From Luteolibacter pohnpeiensis (GTDB lineage: Bacteria > Verrucomicrobiota > Verrucomicrobiia > Verrucomicrobiales > Akkermansiaceae): DNA of 64,000 nt. A program made the position numbers and the translations under genes. The DNA lies in assembly GCF_016595435.1 (NCBI RefSeq), contig NZ_JAENIJ010000008.1, forward strand, positions 103,024 to 167,023, written 5' to 3'. Below, piece after piece: positions 17,233-26,391 of the stretch (position 1 is its first letter; every line of letters begins with the position of its first letter). The notes under the pieces were generated by a model. The model was not told where the DNA came from and did not search any database. It was given only the letters and a program-made list of their open reading frames with translations.

Positions 17233-18068
17233 GTAGCGAAGTGTCAGAAACGGAGAAGATCGAGTTATCGCTATTTTTAGAAGCGATTTACCGGAAGTAT
17301 CATTACGATTTTCGGAACTACTCGCCGGCATCGCTGAAACGCCGTCTGGCTCAGGCGAAGGATCACTTCGGTTGTGAGAGCTACTCGCAACTGCAACACC
17401 TGGCGCTTCATGATTCGACCATGGTTTCGCAGTTGTTGCCATTTCTCACGGTTCAGGTGAGTGATATGTTTCGTGATCCCGAGTATTTCCGGGCAATCCG
17501 GGAAAAAGTGGTGCCACATTTGAGGACTTATCCGTCTCTGAAGGTCTGGGTCGCAGGTTGCAGCGCTGGCGAAGAACTTCATTCCTTGGCCATTTTATTT
17601 CGCGAGGAAGGTCTGGAGAGTCGGACGATTTTCTATGCAACGGATATTAACACGGAAGCATTGAAAAAGGCGGAAAGCGGAGTATATGATCTCAACCGTA
17701 TCGCCCTTTTCACGGAGAATCACCGAAAGTCAGGCGGGAAGTCATCGTTATCTGAATATTATACCACTGGCTATGGACGGGCGAAATTTGATCAGAGTTT
17801 GCGGGAGCGAACCGTGTTTTCAGATCACAGTTTGGTATCGGATGCGGTGTTTGCGGAAACCCACCTCATCTCCTGTCGCAACGTGTTGATCTATTTTAAC
17901 AGGGAATTGCAGAACCGCGTGGTCGGCTTATTCCATGAGTCGCTCGTCCGTCGTGGTTTTCTTGGTCTGGGTTCGAAGGAAAGTCTGCGATTTTCATCTC
18001 TTGCAGATCGATTCAGTGAGTTCGATCTATCAGAAAGAATCTATCAGAAAGAGGGGGAGGGAGTATGA
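17229..18068 (+). CDS. CheR-type protein-glutamate methyltransferase
   Basis: A 279-residue SAM-dependent methyltransferase of the CheR family, which in classical systems methylates glutamates of chemoreceptors. The N-terminal helical domain holds FRNYSPASLKRRLAQ. The SAM site reads VWVAGCSAGEELHSLAILF (about 98-116), a variant of the usual ATSTGEEPYSIAM. SCRNVLIYFN and the C-terminal LGSKESL match the family. No TPR extension or receptor-pentapeptide feature is visible, and no chemoreceptor gene lies in the window. The start overlaps the kinase stop by four bases. Its target may be the kinases themselves or a distant receptor. Confidence 0.91.
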   Translation: MSSEVSETEKIELSLFLEAIYRKYHYDFRNYSPASLKRRLAQAKDHFGCESYSQLQHLALHDSTMVSQLLPFLTVQVSDMFRDPEYFRAIREKVVPHLRTYPSLKVWVAGCSAGEELHSLAILFREEGLESRTIFYATDINTEALKKAESGVYDLNRIALFTENHRKSGGKSSLSEYYTTGYGRAKFDQSLRERTVFSDHSLVSDAVFAETHLISCRNVLIYFNRELQNRVVGLFHESLVRRGFLGLGSKESLRFSSLADRFSEFDLSERIYQKEGEGV

Positions 18069-18661
18069 CGATTGAACCCTCCATTCCTCCGCCTGGCGGC
18101 ATCGTGATAGGGGCTTCGATGGGCGCGATCGAAGCGCTTTCGGAAATCTTGCCCGTGTTGCCGGAGGGGTATCCCTTGCCGGTTTTGGTTGTTGTTCACG
18201 TTGCGCGAGATCGTAAAAGCGGCTTGCCGGAGTTGTTTGCGAATCGTTGCCGGATCCCCGTGAAAGAAGCGGAGGATAAGGAACCGATTCAGGGTGGAGT
18301 GATCTATTTCGCCCCGCCGGATTATCATTTGTTGGTGGAAAATGATTTCAGCCTTTCGCTATCGAATGAGGAACCGGTCCTTTATTCACGTCCAGCCATT
18401 GATGTCCTCTTCGATTCCGCTGCAGATGCCTATGGAGATCGTTTGGTTGGCATCGTGCTGACCGGTGCGAGCACCGATGGTGCCAAAGGATTGCGTGCGA
18501 TCTGCTTGGCCGGAGGAAAAGCGCTCGTTCAAGATCCGGAAACAGCCGCTGGCCAGACGATGCCTCTGGCTGCGCTTGATCTTTGCCCGGATGCACGTTC
18601 CTTGCGTCTTGATGAAATCGCGGCCATTTTATCGGCCGATATCGTTGATATTTTGAAATGA
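18065..18661 (+). CDS. CheB-type methylesterase, catalytic domain only
   Basis: A 198-residue stand-alone CheB esterase domain, which removes methyl groups added by CheR. The catalytic triad is readable: Ser18 in GASMGA, His45 in VVVHV and Asp138 in LTGASTDGAKG. Its spacing is close to E. coli CheB. The usual receiver domain at the N-terminus is missing, so activity must be controlled another way, perhaps by the receivers of the neighbouring kinases. The glycine after SMG is Ala in place of the usual GG. ATGA overlaps link it to cheR before and the second kinase after. Confidence 0.91.
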   Translation: MTIEPSIPPPGGIVIGASMGAIEALSEILPVLPEGYPLPVLVVVHVARDRKSGLPELFANRCRIPVKEAEDKEPIQGGVIYFAPPDYHLLVENDFSLSLSNEEPVLYSRPAIDVLFDSAADAYGDRLVGIVLTGASTDGAKGLRAICLAGGKALVQDPETAAGQTMPLAALDLCPDARSLRLDEIAAILSADIVDILK

Positions 18662-20229
18662 CCCCAGACCGAAAAATCAAGTTTCTGCTCGTGGATGACC
18701 TGGAAGCCAACCTTTTGGCTCTGGAGGAGTTGATCAAGCGCGATGGCCTGGAGGTGCTCAAGGCTCGATCTGGCCCTGAAGCACTGGAGCTTTTGCTGGC
18801 CCATGATGTGGCATTGGCCTTTTTGGACGTGCAAATGCCAGGGATGAGCGGATTCGAACTGGCGGAGATCATGCGCGGAACAAATCGGACCCGGAATGTT
18901 CCCATCATTTTCCTAACCGCAGGTGTGGTCGATCAAGATCGGAGGATTCGAGGTTATGAAACCGGTGCCGTTGACTTTTTACCGAAGCCGATTGATCCGG
19001 GAAATCTGTTAACCAAAGCGGCGACGTTTTTTGAGCTGGCTCGCCAAAGGGAAGAACTCCGCGAGAGTGAAACACGCCTGCGAATCGCAAATGAACAATT
19101 GGCTCATCGCAATCAGGCACTGGCAGAAGCTGATAGAAATAAAGATCAGTTTTTAGCGGTATTGGCCCATGAGTTGCGAAATCCACTCGCCCCGATTTTG
19201 ATGGGATTGGACATGGTCGATTCAGTCGAAGGCTGTCCTGATCAGGTCACTGAGCTGGCAAGAATGATGCGTCGCCAGATGGGGCAAATGGTTCATTTGA
19301 TCAATGATTTGTTAGATGTATCGCGCATCAATACCGGCAAGATTTCCCTGAAGCGTGAGAAAGTCACATTGGCATCGGTGCTGGATGAGGCGGTCGAGGC
19401 ATCACGTCCCTTGATCGATGCTCAACATCATGAACTGGTATTTGTCCCCGTCGATGAATCCATGGTGGTAGATGTCGATCGCCATCGCCTTTCACAGGTC
19501 ATCTCGAATCTGCTCTCGAACGCGGCCAAATACACACCTGCCCATGGTCGGGTCGAGCTATGCACCGAGGTGCCTGAAGAAGGCTGGGTGAAAATATCCG
19601 TTAGAGACAATGGAGAAGGGATCACTGCGGATGCACAGGAGCGAATTTTCAAAATGTTCGAACAGATTGATTCAAGCCGGCAGAACGGATTGGGCATCGG
19701 TTTGACGTTGGTGAAAAACCTGGTGGAGATGCATGGCGGCTCGATATCCGTTTTTAGTGAAGGCGCAGGGAAGGGCAGTGAGTTTTCAGTGTCACTACCT
19801 CTTTTGGAAGGCGGTGAAATCAAAACGGCACAGCAGGATGAAAAGTTGATTGTCGATGCCGAGAAGCTGCATTCAGCCCGGGCCATGGTGGTGGATGATG
19901 GCAAGAGCATTGCTGACATGTTGGCCATGTTTCTGCAAAGCGAAGGCGTCGAATCGAAAACTGCTTACGATGGGAAGCGCGCGGTGAGCTTGGCTAAAGA
20001 GTTCAAGCCTCATATCGTTTTCATGGATCTCGGAATGCCGGAAATGGACGGCTATCAGGCAGCGAGGGAAATCCGCAAGGATGACAGTGAGGTCATCCTG
20101 ATTGCTCTAAGTGGTTGGGATCGGCCGGAGGACCGGCAACGTTCTGCAGAGGCTGGATTCGATGGTCATGCGGCCAAACCAGTAACGCCGAACACGTTGA
20201 GGGAGTTTCTCAGCATGCTCGAACACTGA
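18658..20229 (+). CDS. Hybrid histidine kinase, REC-HisKA-HATPase-REC
   Basis: A 523-residue soluble kinase without membrane helices. The N-terminal receiver has phospho-acceptor Asp57 (AFLDVQMPGMSG), followed by a short coiled coil (about 125-165). The H-box LAVLAHELRNPLAPI contains phospho-His171. The ATPase lobe has NLLSNAAKYTP, DNGEGI and GLGIGLTLVKNL. A C-terminal receiver has Asp457 (VFMDLGMPEMDG). The N-terminal receiver is well placed to take phosphate from the membrane kinase upstream, so this looks like the second stage of a relay. It is the last gene of the operon and converges with the next gene, 9 nt away. Confidence 0.92.
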   Translation: MTPDRKIKFLLVDDLEANLLALEELIKRDGLEVLKARSGPEALELLLAHDVALAFLDVQMPGMSGFELAEIMRGTNRTRNVPIIFLTAGVVDQDRRIRGYETGAVDFLPKPIDPGNLLTKAATFFELARQREELRESETRLRIANEQLAHRNQALAEADRNKDQFLAVLAHELRNPLAPILMGLDMVDSVEGCPDQVTELARMMRRQMGQMVHLINDLLDVSRINTGKISLKREKVTLASVLDEAVEASRPLIDAQHHELVFVPVDESMVVDVDRHRLSQVISNLLSNAAKYTPAHGRVELCTEVPEEGWVKISVRDNGEGITADAQERIFKMFEQIDSSRQNGLGIGLTLVKNLVEMHGGSISVFSEGAGKGSEFSVSLPLLEGGEIKTAQQDEKLIVDAEKLHSARAMVVDDGKSIADMLAMFLQSEGVESKTAYDGKRAVSLAKEFKPHIVFMDLGMPEMDGYQAAREIRKDDSEVILIALSGWDRPEDRQRSAEAGFDGHAAKPVTPNTLREFLSMLEH

Positions 20230-20238
20230 GCTGCTGAT

Positions 20239-20865
20239 TCAAAATTCCTTCATCTGAAGCCGCATGATCTGTCGATCCTGAAAGCGTGACACGAATACAA
20301 GAGCGCTTATGGCACCGATAAGTGCCATGAACATGTCCGATTGGGTGTCCCAGGGATCACCTTGGGTTCCCAGGAATGCATCCGCACCTTTCCCCAAAGC
20401 CAATGCGGCACCCCATTCGATTAACTCATAACTTGAGCTGATCGTCATGACGATGCAAACTGCCAGCCCGGATATCAGTTTTGAATTTTGAACCATTTTG
20501 GTCCGGATTAATATTTCACGAGCTAGCAAAAATGGCACGAATCCCTGGAAAAAGTGCCCGATGCGGTCATAGGGATTTCTCTGGAGATGGAAGAAACTCT
20601 GCAGTTCAAAACCCAATGGGACTTTTGCATAGGTGAATGCTCCGCCAAGCATCAACACCATCGCGTGCGCCGCGATCAGGCAGTAAAGGAGCGAGGTGAG
20701 TGGAAATCGTTTCCGAGTCCACCACAACACCGGATAGACCAGAACCACCGGGGCGACTTCCATGAACCAAGTTGCTCGATCATAGGGATGTAGCCCTGAA
20801 ATGATCAGCAACACCAATACCAGTGCGCTGCTTGCAAAAAGTAAGGAATGTTTGCGATGATCCAC
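20239..20865 (-). CDS. DUF2238 (YjdF-like) membrane protein
   Basis: A 208-residue inner-membrane protein with about six hydrophobic segments. The family strings are visible: LIAAHAMVLMLGGAFTYAKVP, NPYDRIGHFFQGFVPFLLARE, SSSYELIEWGAAL and GTQGDPWDTQSDMFMALIGA. These match DUF2238/YjdF, whose function is unknown. The start codon is GTG at 20863-20865 (complement); no better ATG is present upstream. It stands alone on the minus strand, converging with the kinase operon. Confidence 0.86.
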   Translation of the reverse strand: MDHRKHSLLFASSALVLVLLIISGLHPYDRATWFMEVAPVVLVYPVLWWTRKRFPLTSLLYCLIAAHAMVLMLGGAFTYAKVPLGFELQSFFHLQRNPYDRIGHFFQGFVPFLLAREILIRTKMVQNSKLISGLAVCIVMTISSSYELIEWGAALALGKGADAFLGTQGDPWDTQSDMFMALIGAISALVFVSRFQDRQIMRLQMKEF

Positions 20866-20925
20866 GGGCGAAGATCGGAAATCTACGCCTGTTAGATCCT
20901 TGATGCGAATCTTAAAATCGCATCA

Positions 20926-22563
20926 TTACTCAGCCTTTTGATAATATGAAGTCACTGTTTCCGCAGCGACATCAGGAAAGTCGGTCGCAAAGCTAGCCAC
21001 ACCGAGATCTAACAAACGGGTGAATAATTCCGGATCGCGGCTTCCCCATGGGAGTGTTTGGAAGAGAACGTCGTGTTTGCGTAGTCTGGAGCCGACATTT
21101 CGGAGGAAATCAGCAGAGGGGGTGAATCCGTCTGGAGCAGACTGGGACGGTTTTACATGGATTTGAAGTTGATCGATTCCAGCGAAGTTTTCCTTCTCCA
21201 ATGAATGAATACGCTTTTCCAGATCTTGCTCACTGCCACCCATCCAATGCAGGGTCGAGGATTCAGGAGCAAGCTCCTTCCATTCTCGAATGACCTCAAT
21301 GTGCGTGCTTGCAAGAATTAATCGATTTGCCAGGCCCTGAAGGTGCGCTTCTTTCGCAAGTTGCTTCAAATCGATATTTTTGATATCTACATACACTCGG
21401 CGAGTGTCATCTTCTTTTAATTCTTGAAAAATATCTTCCAGAGATGGGATGCGCTGCCCTCGGAAATGATCGCCTTTCCATGCTCCGATATCGAGTTTGC
21501 TCAATTCTTCCCAGGTGAAGTCTTCCACACTGCGTTTCCTTATTTCATCCGATTCGTTGGGTAGAATTCGAGTAAAGTCGTTGTCATGAAATGCGACGAT
21601 CACCCCATCTTTGGTTGTCCTCAAATCAGCTTCCGGAATGGTCCCTAATTTCCAGGCGAGGCGAAAGCTCTCTGCAGAATTTTCAGGCATGAGTTCTCCC
21701 GCTCCGCGATGGCTTTGGATGATAAAGTTTTGCCGAGGGATATGCTGACGAACATTCCAGCTGGATTCATTCTGGAACAGCTGAGTGCGAAGATCTTTTG
21801 GCTGATTGGTGGTGATGAAATCCACTCCCAGATCGATCATTTGCTTGGCGATGATGGGATTATCCACCGTCCATGCGTCGATTTTATAGCCGGATTGTTT
21901 TAGCTGATTAATCCATGATGATGTGACAGGAGCTTCAGAATTGAATTGGAAGCCTTGAGCTCCCAGACTTTTCAATTCCTCAAAATATCCGTCCGCCATT
22001 CCGGGTTGTTTGAAATTTTTCAGTGAAGATAGCCAGTGCGCCTCGAACTGTGGCAGTTGGCGGCGGCATTCCTTGATGACTTCTTGGTCGAATGAAATCA
22101 GCACAACCTGTTTGGGGTTTGCCTTCTTCGTTTCCAGGATTTTCCGGATTGGAGCTACAATTTCGATCCCATCCTTGATTTCCAGGAAAAACATTTTTCC
22201 TTCAGGAAGAATGTCTAACACATCACCTAATCTGGGGATGTGTTCATGGTGATATTTTTCACTCTTCCAGGAACCAACGTCCAACTTTGCCAATTCCGGC
22301 CAGGGGGTATTTTGAACGACGAGATTTTTATTAGCCACACGTTTTGTATCAGCATCATGGATGCAAACCACCTCACCATCAGGTGTTAGATAGAAATCTC
22401 CCTCAATCCCATCTGCTCCCTCTTCCCAGGCGAGACGAAAGGAAGATAGGGTGTTTTCCGGCGCGGCGTGGGATGCACCGCGGTGCGCGATGAGTTTGAC
22501 CGGACCAGCATTTGCGAAGGCGATCATGACACAACTCATGCCAATAGGTAGAAGGGTTTTCAT
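20926..22563 (-). CDS. Tandem-domain glycerophosphodiester phosphodiesterase
   Basis: A 545-residue exported protein with two complete GDPD domains, each of which would hydrolyse glycerophosphodiesters to glycerol 3-phosphate. A signal peptide ends near residue 19. Domain 1 (about 22-265) has LIAHRGASHAAPENT, IEGDFYLTPDG and IHDAD. Domain 2 (about 283-535) has QSHRGAGELMPENS, EADLRTTKDG and FHDND. The catalytic His and acidic residues are kept in both. Most family members have one domain, so this is an internal duplication. It lies in a minus-strand group with a VWA protein, an unknown exported protein and PhoD. Confidence 0.92.
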   Translation of the reverse strand: MKTLLPIGMSCVMIAFANAGPVKLIAHRGASHAAPENTLSSFRLAWEEGADGIEGDFYLTPDGEVVCIHDADTKRVANKNLVVQNTPWPELAKLDVGSWKSEKYHHEHIPRLGDVLDILPEGKMFFLEIKDGIEIVAPIRKILETKKANPKQVVLISFDQEVIKECRRQLPQFEAHWLSSLKNFKQPGMADGYFEELKSLGAQGFQFNSEAPVTSSWINQLKQSGYKIDAWTVDNPIIAKQMIDLGVDFITTNQPKDLRTQLFQNESSWNVRQHIPRQNFIIQSHRGAGELMPENSAESFRLAWKLGTIPEADLRTTKDGVIVAFHDNDFTRILPNESDEIRKRSVEDFTWEELSKLDIGAWKGDHFRGQRIPSLEDIFQELKEDDTRRVYVDIKNIDLKQLAKEAHLQGLANRLILASTHIEVIREWKELAPESSTLHWMGGSEQDLEKRIHSLEKENFAGIDQLQIHVKPSQSAPDGFTPSADFLRNVGSRLRKHDVLFQTLPWGSRDPELFTRLLDLGVASFATDFPDVAAETVTSYYQKAE

Positions 22564-22616
22564 AAAGGATTAAAATACAATCGTAGGTTTGACTCAAATT
22601 TAGTGATTCTGAATTT

Positions 22617-23777
22617 TTACTCAGGATTCACGACGGTGACTTTGCCTCCTCTTTCGACAATGGTGAACATGCCTCCCGTTGCATGGGCTAATGCTTTCAT
22701 ACCTTCCTCAGCCTCGGGTTCCATCATCGCAATGGTGTTGATTTTGGTTTTTCTCGATTTTGCGTGACGTATCACATCTCTCATGGCGTCTCGCGTATTA
22801 TCTGAGGATGCACCATCGGTCATGAAAAAGATTTGATCAGGCGGGGGATCCATTGCGAGAGCAAGTTCGAGCGGGGCAACCCAGTAGCCACCATACTGGA
22901 AAGGAGTCGATTTGATCTGATCTACAGCGTTATGGATCGAATCGGCGTCGACCATCCTCCAAGGTGGAGTGGGGATGCGGCGATCCGGTTCCCAGACGCC
23001 TTTACCTACGTTTTCCCATTGATAGGTTCGTTTTGAAGTGGTCACTTCTGCTCGTCTTGGAGATTTGTCAGAATCATTGATTTTGATCATTTTTACCTGA
23101 TCACCAGCGATCCAGGTGGGGCCTGCAAAAAAGATTAGCTGGAATTTCATGAGAGGGGAGAGCGCCGATACGGATTTGGACAACTCCGAGCGCATCAGTT
23201 TGCTGCGTTCACCGTTCATGGAACCGGAGTAATCGATCACGAATACGACACGGTCCGCTGAAACTTTCTGTTCGAAGAAACTGGCTTTGCCTGCCAGGGT
23301 TGAGTCTGAGAGGCCTTTGTTGCCAATTCCGATACCTGATCCGTTACCAGCGCCTGACCCAAAACCGCGGCCGGAGCCCGAGCCGAGTCCTGAGCCTTCA
23401 AATCCACCTAACGAGGGTAATGGTGAGAGAGTGCTGCTTCCAAGATCGAGATCGGGAAGTTGAATCGAGGATACGGCATCAAGCGCGGAAACTCGTGACA
23501 TTGCTGGTGCAAGCGGTGCCCTTTGATGGATTTTCTTGGAGCTGGCGTTTGAGGTTGGTGAGCCGGAACCACCACCACGATTTCCAGGTGCAAATTCAAT
23601 TTCTGGCTTTGGATCAGGAGGAATAATGGTCAGGACCACAACACCGAATAGTGCCAATAGTCCGAGATGGATGCCTAATGAGACAAATAGAGAGCCAGCT
23701 CCAACGGACTTCAAATAGCGTTGAAGCTTGCCCTGATCAGCTTCACCACGAATTGGTGGCTTAGGTGCTTGCATCAT
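22617..23777 (-). CDS. VWA domain protein with TonB-like N-terminus
   Basis: A 386-residue protein. An N-terminal transmembrane helix (about 27-52, SLFVSLGIHLGLLALFGVVV) ends in IIPPDPKPEIEF, as in TonB-like or energiser-linked proteins. A Ser/Gly-rich linker with GSG repeats follows (about 66-155). The VWA domain (about 175-380) has an intact MIDAS opening, DYSGS (Asp182-Ser186), and a later MTDGASSD. It probably acts in the periplasm and binds a protein partner through a metal ion. The next gene downstream in the genome, upstream in transcription, encodes an exported protein of unknown role; the two are 5 nt apart. Confidence 0.86.
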   Translation of the reverse strand: MMQAPKPPIRGEADQGKLQRYLKSVGAGSLFVSLGIHLGLLALFGVVVLTIIPPDPKPEIEFAPGNRGGGSGSPTSNASSKKIHQRAPLAPAMSRVSALDAVSSIQLPDLDLGSSTLSPLPSLGGFEGSGLGSGSGRGFGSGAGNGSGIGIGNKGLSDSTLAGKASFFEQKVSADRVVFVIDYSGSMNGERSKLMRSELSKSVSALSPLMKFQLIFFAGPTWIAGDQVKMIKINDSDKSPRRAEVTTSKRTYQWENVGKGVWEPDRRIPTPPWRMVDADSIHNAVDQIKSTPFQYGGYWVAPLELALAMDPPPDQIFFMTDGASSDNTRDAMRDVIRHAKSRKTKINTIAMMEPEAEEGMKALAHATGGMFTIVERGGKVTVVNPE

Positions 23778-23782
23778 ACTTG

Positions 23783-24532
23783 TTAGCGAGGTTCAGCAAT
23801 CGATAGCACCTTTACAGGAGTTCGCGAACTTTGAGTGTCCGCAGCATAGATAAAGTATTGTTGGAAGGTTCGTGAGCTCCGGTCGATCTGCGTGGACAGG
23901 CAGGTTTGCAGCGTGCCATCTTTGCCCTGATATTGAATCATCACAGTGGTTGGATCAGCGGTCGCCAAGGTCTTTATCAACGACTTTCCTGTATCAAGAC
24001 GCACCTTTTCCTTGCCGAATGTTATACCCATTGGTGCAGCTGTTAGATTCACGAAGCGTACGGATTGGTGAAGATCTCCTTCGGGCGAATCAGGGATGGA
24101 CATGGCTCTAGCAGTTTCCCAGGTTTTTCCGCCTCTCCAGACAAGAGCCAGAGTTGCGTTTGATTGAGATAGAGATAATCTCGACCAGAGTGCACCGTCC
24201 TCGGTCTTCACCGTTACGATCCGATCCTTCGGCAGCGTGAATGTCTGGGGCGCCGATATGGTTCCTAATCGCAAACGAAGTGGTAGTGGTTCCGGCAATT
24301 TTTGCTCTCCTGGTGGTGTCCAGTTGATGCTGACCGATCGAGGTGGAACTGTGCCGGGTTCCGCTGGTAGCTCATAGCGAACGTTGTCCCGGATTTGTTG
24401 TTTGAAGGGCGGGGGATCGCCCAAGGGCAGTATGCGCAGTGTGTGTTTCGGTGGTTCATTTTCTTGAGCACGTAGCTGACCAGGTAGAATCCCAAAGGAA
24501 ATGAACGCAAGAATGAGTGCGGTTGATCGCAT
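23783..24532 (-). CDS. Exported protein of unknown function
   Basis: A 249-residue protein that I do not recognise. It has a signal peptide (MRSTALILAFISFGILPGQLRA, cut near residue 22). The mature part is beta-rich without cysteines: LRLRLGTISAPQTF, TVKTEDGALWSRL and QSVRFVNLTAAPMGITFG. The start at 24532 gives a clean signal peptide; the frame is open for 22 more codons upstream. It is 5 nt ahead of the VWA gene in the same direction, so the two proteins probably work together at the envelope. Confidence 0.72.
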   Translation of the reverse strand: MRSTALILAFISFGILPGQLRAQENEPPKHTLRILPLGDPPPFKQQIRDNVRYELPAEPGTVPPRSVSINWTPPGEQKLPEPLPLRLRLGTISAPQTFTLPKDRIVTVKTEDGALWSRLSLSQSNATLALVWRGGKTWETARAMSIPDSPEGDLHQSVRFVNLTAAPMGITFGKEKVRLDTGKSLIKTLATADPTTVMIQYQGKDGTLQTCLSTQIDRSSRTFQQYFIYAADTQSSRTPVKVLSIAEPR

Positions 24533-24618
24533 AAGGCAACCGATATGTAGACAGCCGCCTCGGGATTCACCACGGAAATGGTGACAATCCCGTTGCAACC
24601 GAATGACAATTGATTAAA

Positions 24619-26226
24619 TCAGGCGATTTGAAGTCCGGAGGTTTTGTCCTCAACTACGAAGGATGCCGTAGTTTTGAGTGGTGCGCCCGGGCGTGAGACA
24701 TAATCGACGTTCTGATAGTCAGCGTGCCAACGTTTTGGATCGATTTGGCAGCTCACATATCCGCGTTGCTTGTTATAGAATTTCACGCATGAGTTTTCCT
24801 TCATCACCGTTTCGTGATCTTCAGGAATCGCAATGCCGTCTCCTGCAGAGGAAATGGATGTGCCTACGAACTCTACCGCCACGGTTTCCGCTTTATTCCC
24901 TTCGAAATCCACGACAAGGTCATTGGCCCAATGTGAATGGATATCACCGGTAATGACGACCGGATTGGATACTTTCAAGTCTCGGAACGATTGCAGAACG
25001 CGGCGTCGGTCCATTTCGTAACCAGGCCATTGGTCCATCGCGCATTTGACTTCTTCGCCCGGAGCACGGTCAACTCTTGCCATCATGACTTGCTGGGCAA
25101 GGACATTCCATCGTGCATTAGAATTGCCTAATTGTTGATCGAGCCATTTTTTCTGAACGGTGCCAAGTATGGTTGCATCAGGTCGCATGGCAGCCTCACC
25201 AGGGGTTTTAAGCCCGTCGCCATTCGGTTGGTCCGTTCTGAATTGTCGGGTATCCAGAACTTGGAAATTAACCAATTGGCCGTGACTGATCGTGCGATAA
25301 ATTTGCATGTCAGGTCCGGTAGGCATGGCGCTGCGTCGGATTGGCATGTGTTCGTAGTAGGCTTGATAGGCTGCGGCGCGGCGCTTCAGAAAACTTTCGG
25401 GTTTGACCTTCAGCTTTTCAGAAATATCTCCGGCATAGTTATTGTCGACCTCATGATCATCCCAGGTGACGACCCAAGGTGCTGCATGGTGCATTGCCTG
25501 TAGTGCAGGGTCCGTTTTATATTGGGCATGACGGTTGCGATAATCATCCACTACCATGATTTCGTTACCGATGTGCTTCCTAACAAGATCCTCCCTGCCT
25601 TTGTTTTCGTAAATATAGTCGCCAAGATGGAAGACAATATCGGGATTTTCCGCCAGCATGTGCTCATAAGCGGTGTAGTGACCTGTTTCATAATGTTGGC
25701 ATGAAGCGAAGGTCATTTTGATCGGTGTCGTTTTTTCGGCTGGAGTGTCCAGTGGGCACATGGTGCGAGTCCTTGCACGTGGGCTGATTTCTGATCCCGC
25801 CTTGAATTCGTACCAATACCAGCGATCAGGCTTTAGTCCCTCCACTTCGACGTGGACGGAATGTGCCCAGTCCGGACTCGCAACTTCGCTGCCTGATGCT
25901 ACCACCTTGGTCATCGCTTCATCCTCGGCAACACGCCAATGAACCAGAACGGATTCATTTGGCATGCCTCCGCCCATTAATGGAATCGGTGCCAGTCTCG
26001 TCCATAAAACAAAGCCATCTGCCGTCGGATCCCCTGAAGCAACACCCAGGGAAAAAGGGTATGCGGGGAAGGTTGGATGATTGCGGACGAACCCCTGATT
26101 TCCCAGGACTTTGGATGCGGTCAGAGCAAAAATTAACGACGCAGAGCCTCCTAGAAATGTCCGACGACTGAGGCTTGGCGAGCCTTGAGGGTAGAGTTGC
26201 GGGACTGGAGAAGTTGAGGATTTCAT
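24619..26226 (-). CDS. phoD: PhoD-type alkaline phosphatase, Tat-exported
   Basis: A 535-residue exported phosphatase/phosphodiesterase of the PhoD family, which frees phosphate from esters outside the cytoplasm. The N-terminus has a twin-arginine signal, SRRTFLGGSAS (20-30). After it come the PhoD markers GVASGDPTADGFVLWTRLAP, FASCQHY, FHLGDYIYEN, VTWDDHEVDNNYAGD, VLDTRQFR and VITGDIHSHW, which hold the Fe/Ca ligands. The Tat route fits an enzyme folded with its metals. It is divergent from the large exported-protein gene at 26392. Confidence 0.94.
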   Translation of the reverse strand: MKSSTSPVPQLYPQGSPSLSRRTFLGGSASLIFALTASKVLGNQGFVRNHPTFPAYPFSLGVASGDPTADGFVLWTRLAPIPLMGGGMPNESVLVHWRVAEDEAMTKVVASGSEVASPDWAHSVHVEVEGLKPDRWYWYEFKAGSEISPRARTRTMCPLDTPAEKTTPIKMTFASCQHYETGHYTAYEHMLAENPDIVFHLGDYIYENKGREDLVRKHIGNEIMVVDDYRNRHAQYKTDPALQAMHHAAPWVVTWDDHEVDNNYAGDISEKLKVKPESFLKRRAAAYQAYYEHMPIRRSAMPTGPDMQIYRTISHGQLVNFQVLDTRQFRTDQPNGDGLKTPGEAAMRPDATILGTVQKKWLDQQLGNSNARWNVLAQQVMMARVDRAPGEEVKCAMDQWPGYEMDRRRVLQSFRDLKVSNPVVITGDIHSHWANDLVVDFEGNKAETVAVEFVGTSISSAGDGIAIPEDHETVMKENSCVKFYNKQRGYVSCQIDPKRWHADYQNVDYVSRPGAPLKTTASFVVEDKTSGLQIA

Positions 26227-26391
26227 GAAGTTACGATTGATGGATTTTGAGAGTCGTCAGGTTTGAAGTAGCAACGAATTGGTCACAAAAAAGTGGATAG
26301 TTAGACAATGGTTTGAACGGTGCGAACGTGTCTCATCTGTCACTTTGCAATCGTGGACCGATTCGTCCGGAATCATCATCTCTGGCTCCAC

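Noticed and set aside
26230..26391. A possible Pho box between phoD and the large exported-protein gene (TGTCTCATCTGTCAC)
   Set aside because: The two TGTC half-sites are 9 nt apart rather than the 11 nt of known PhoB sites, and no second box is seen.
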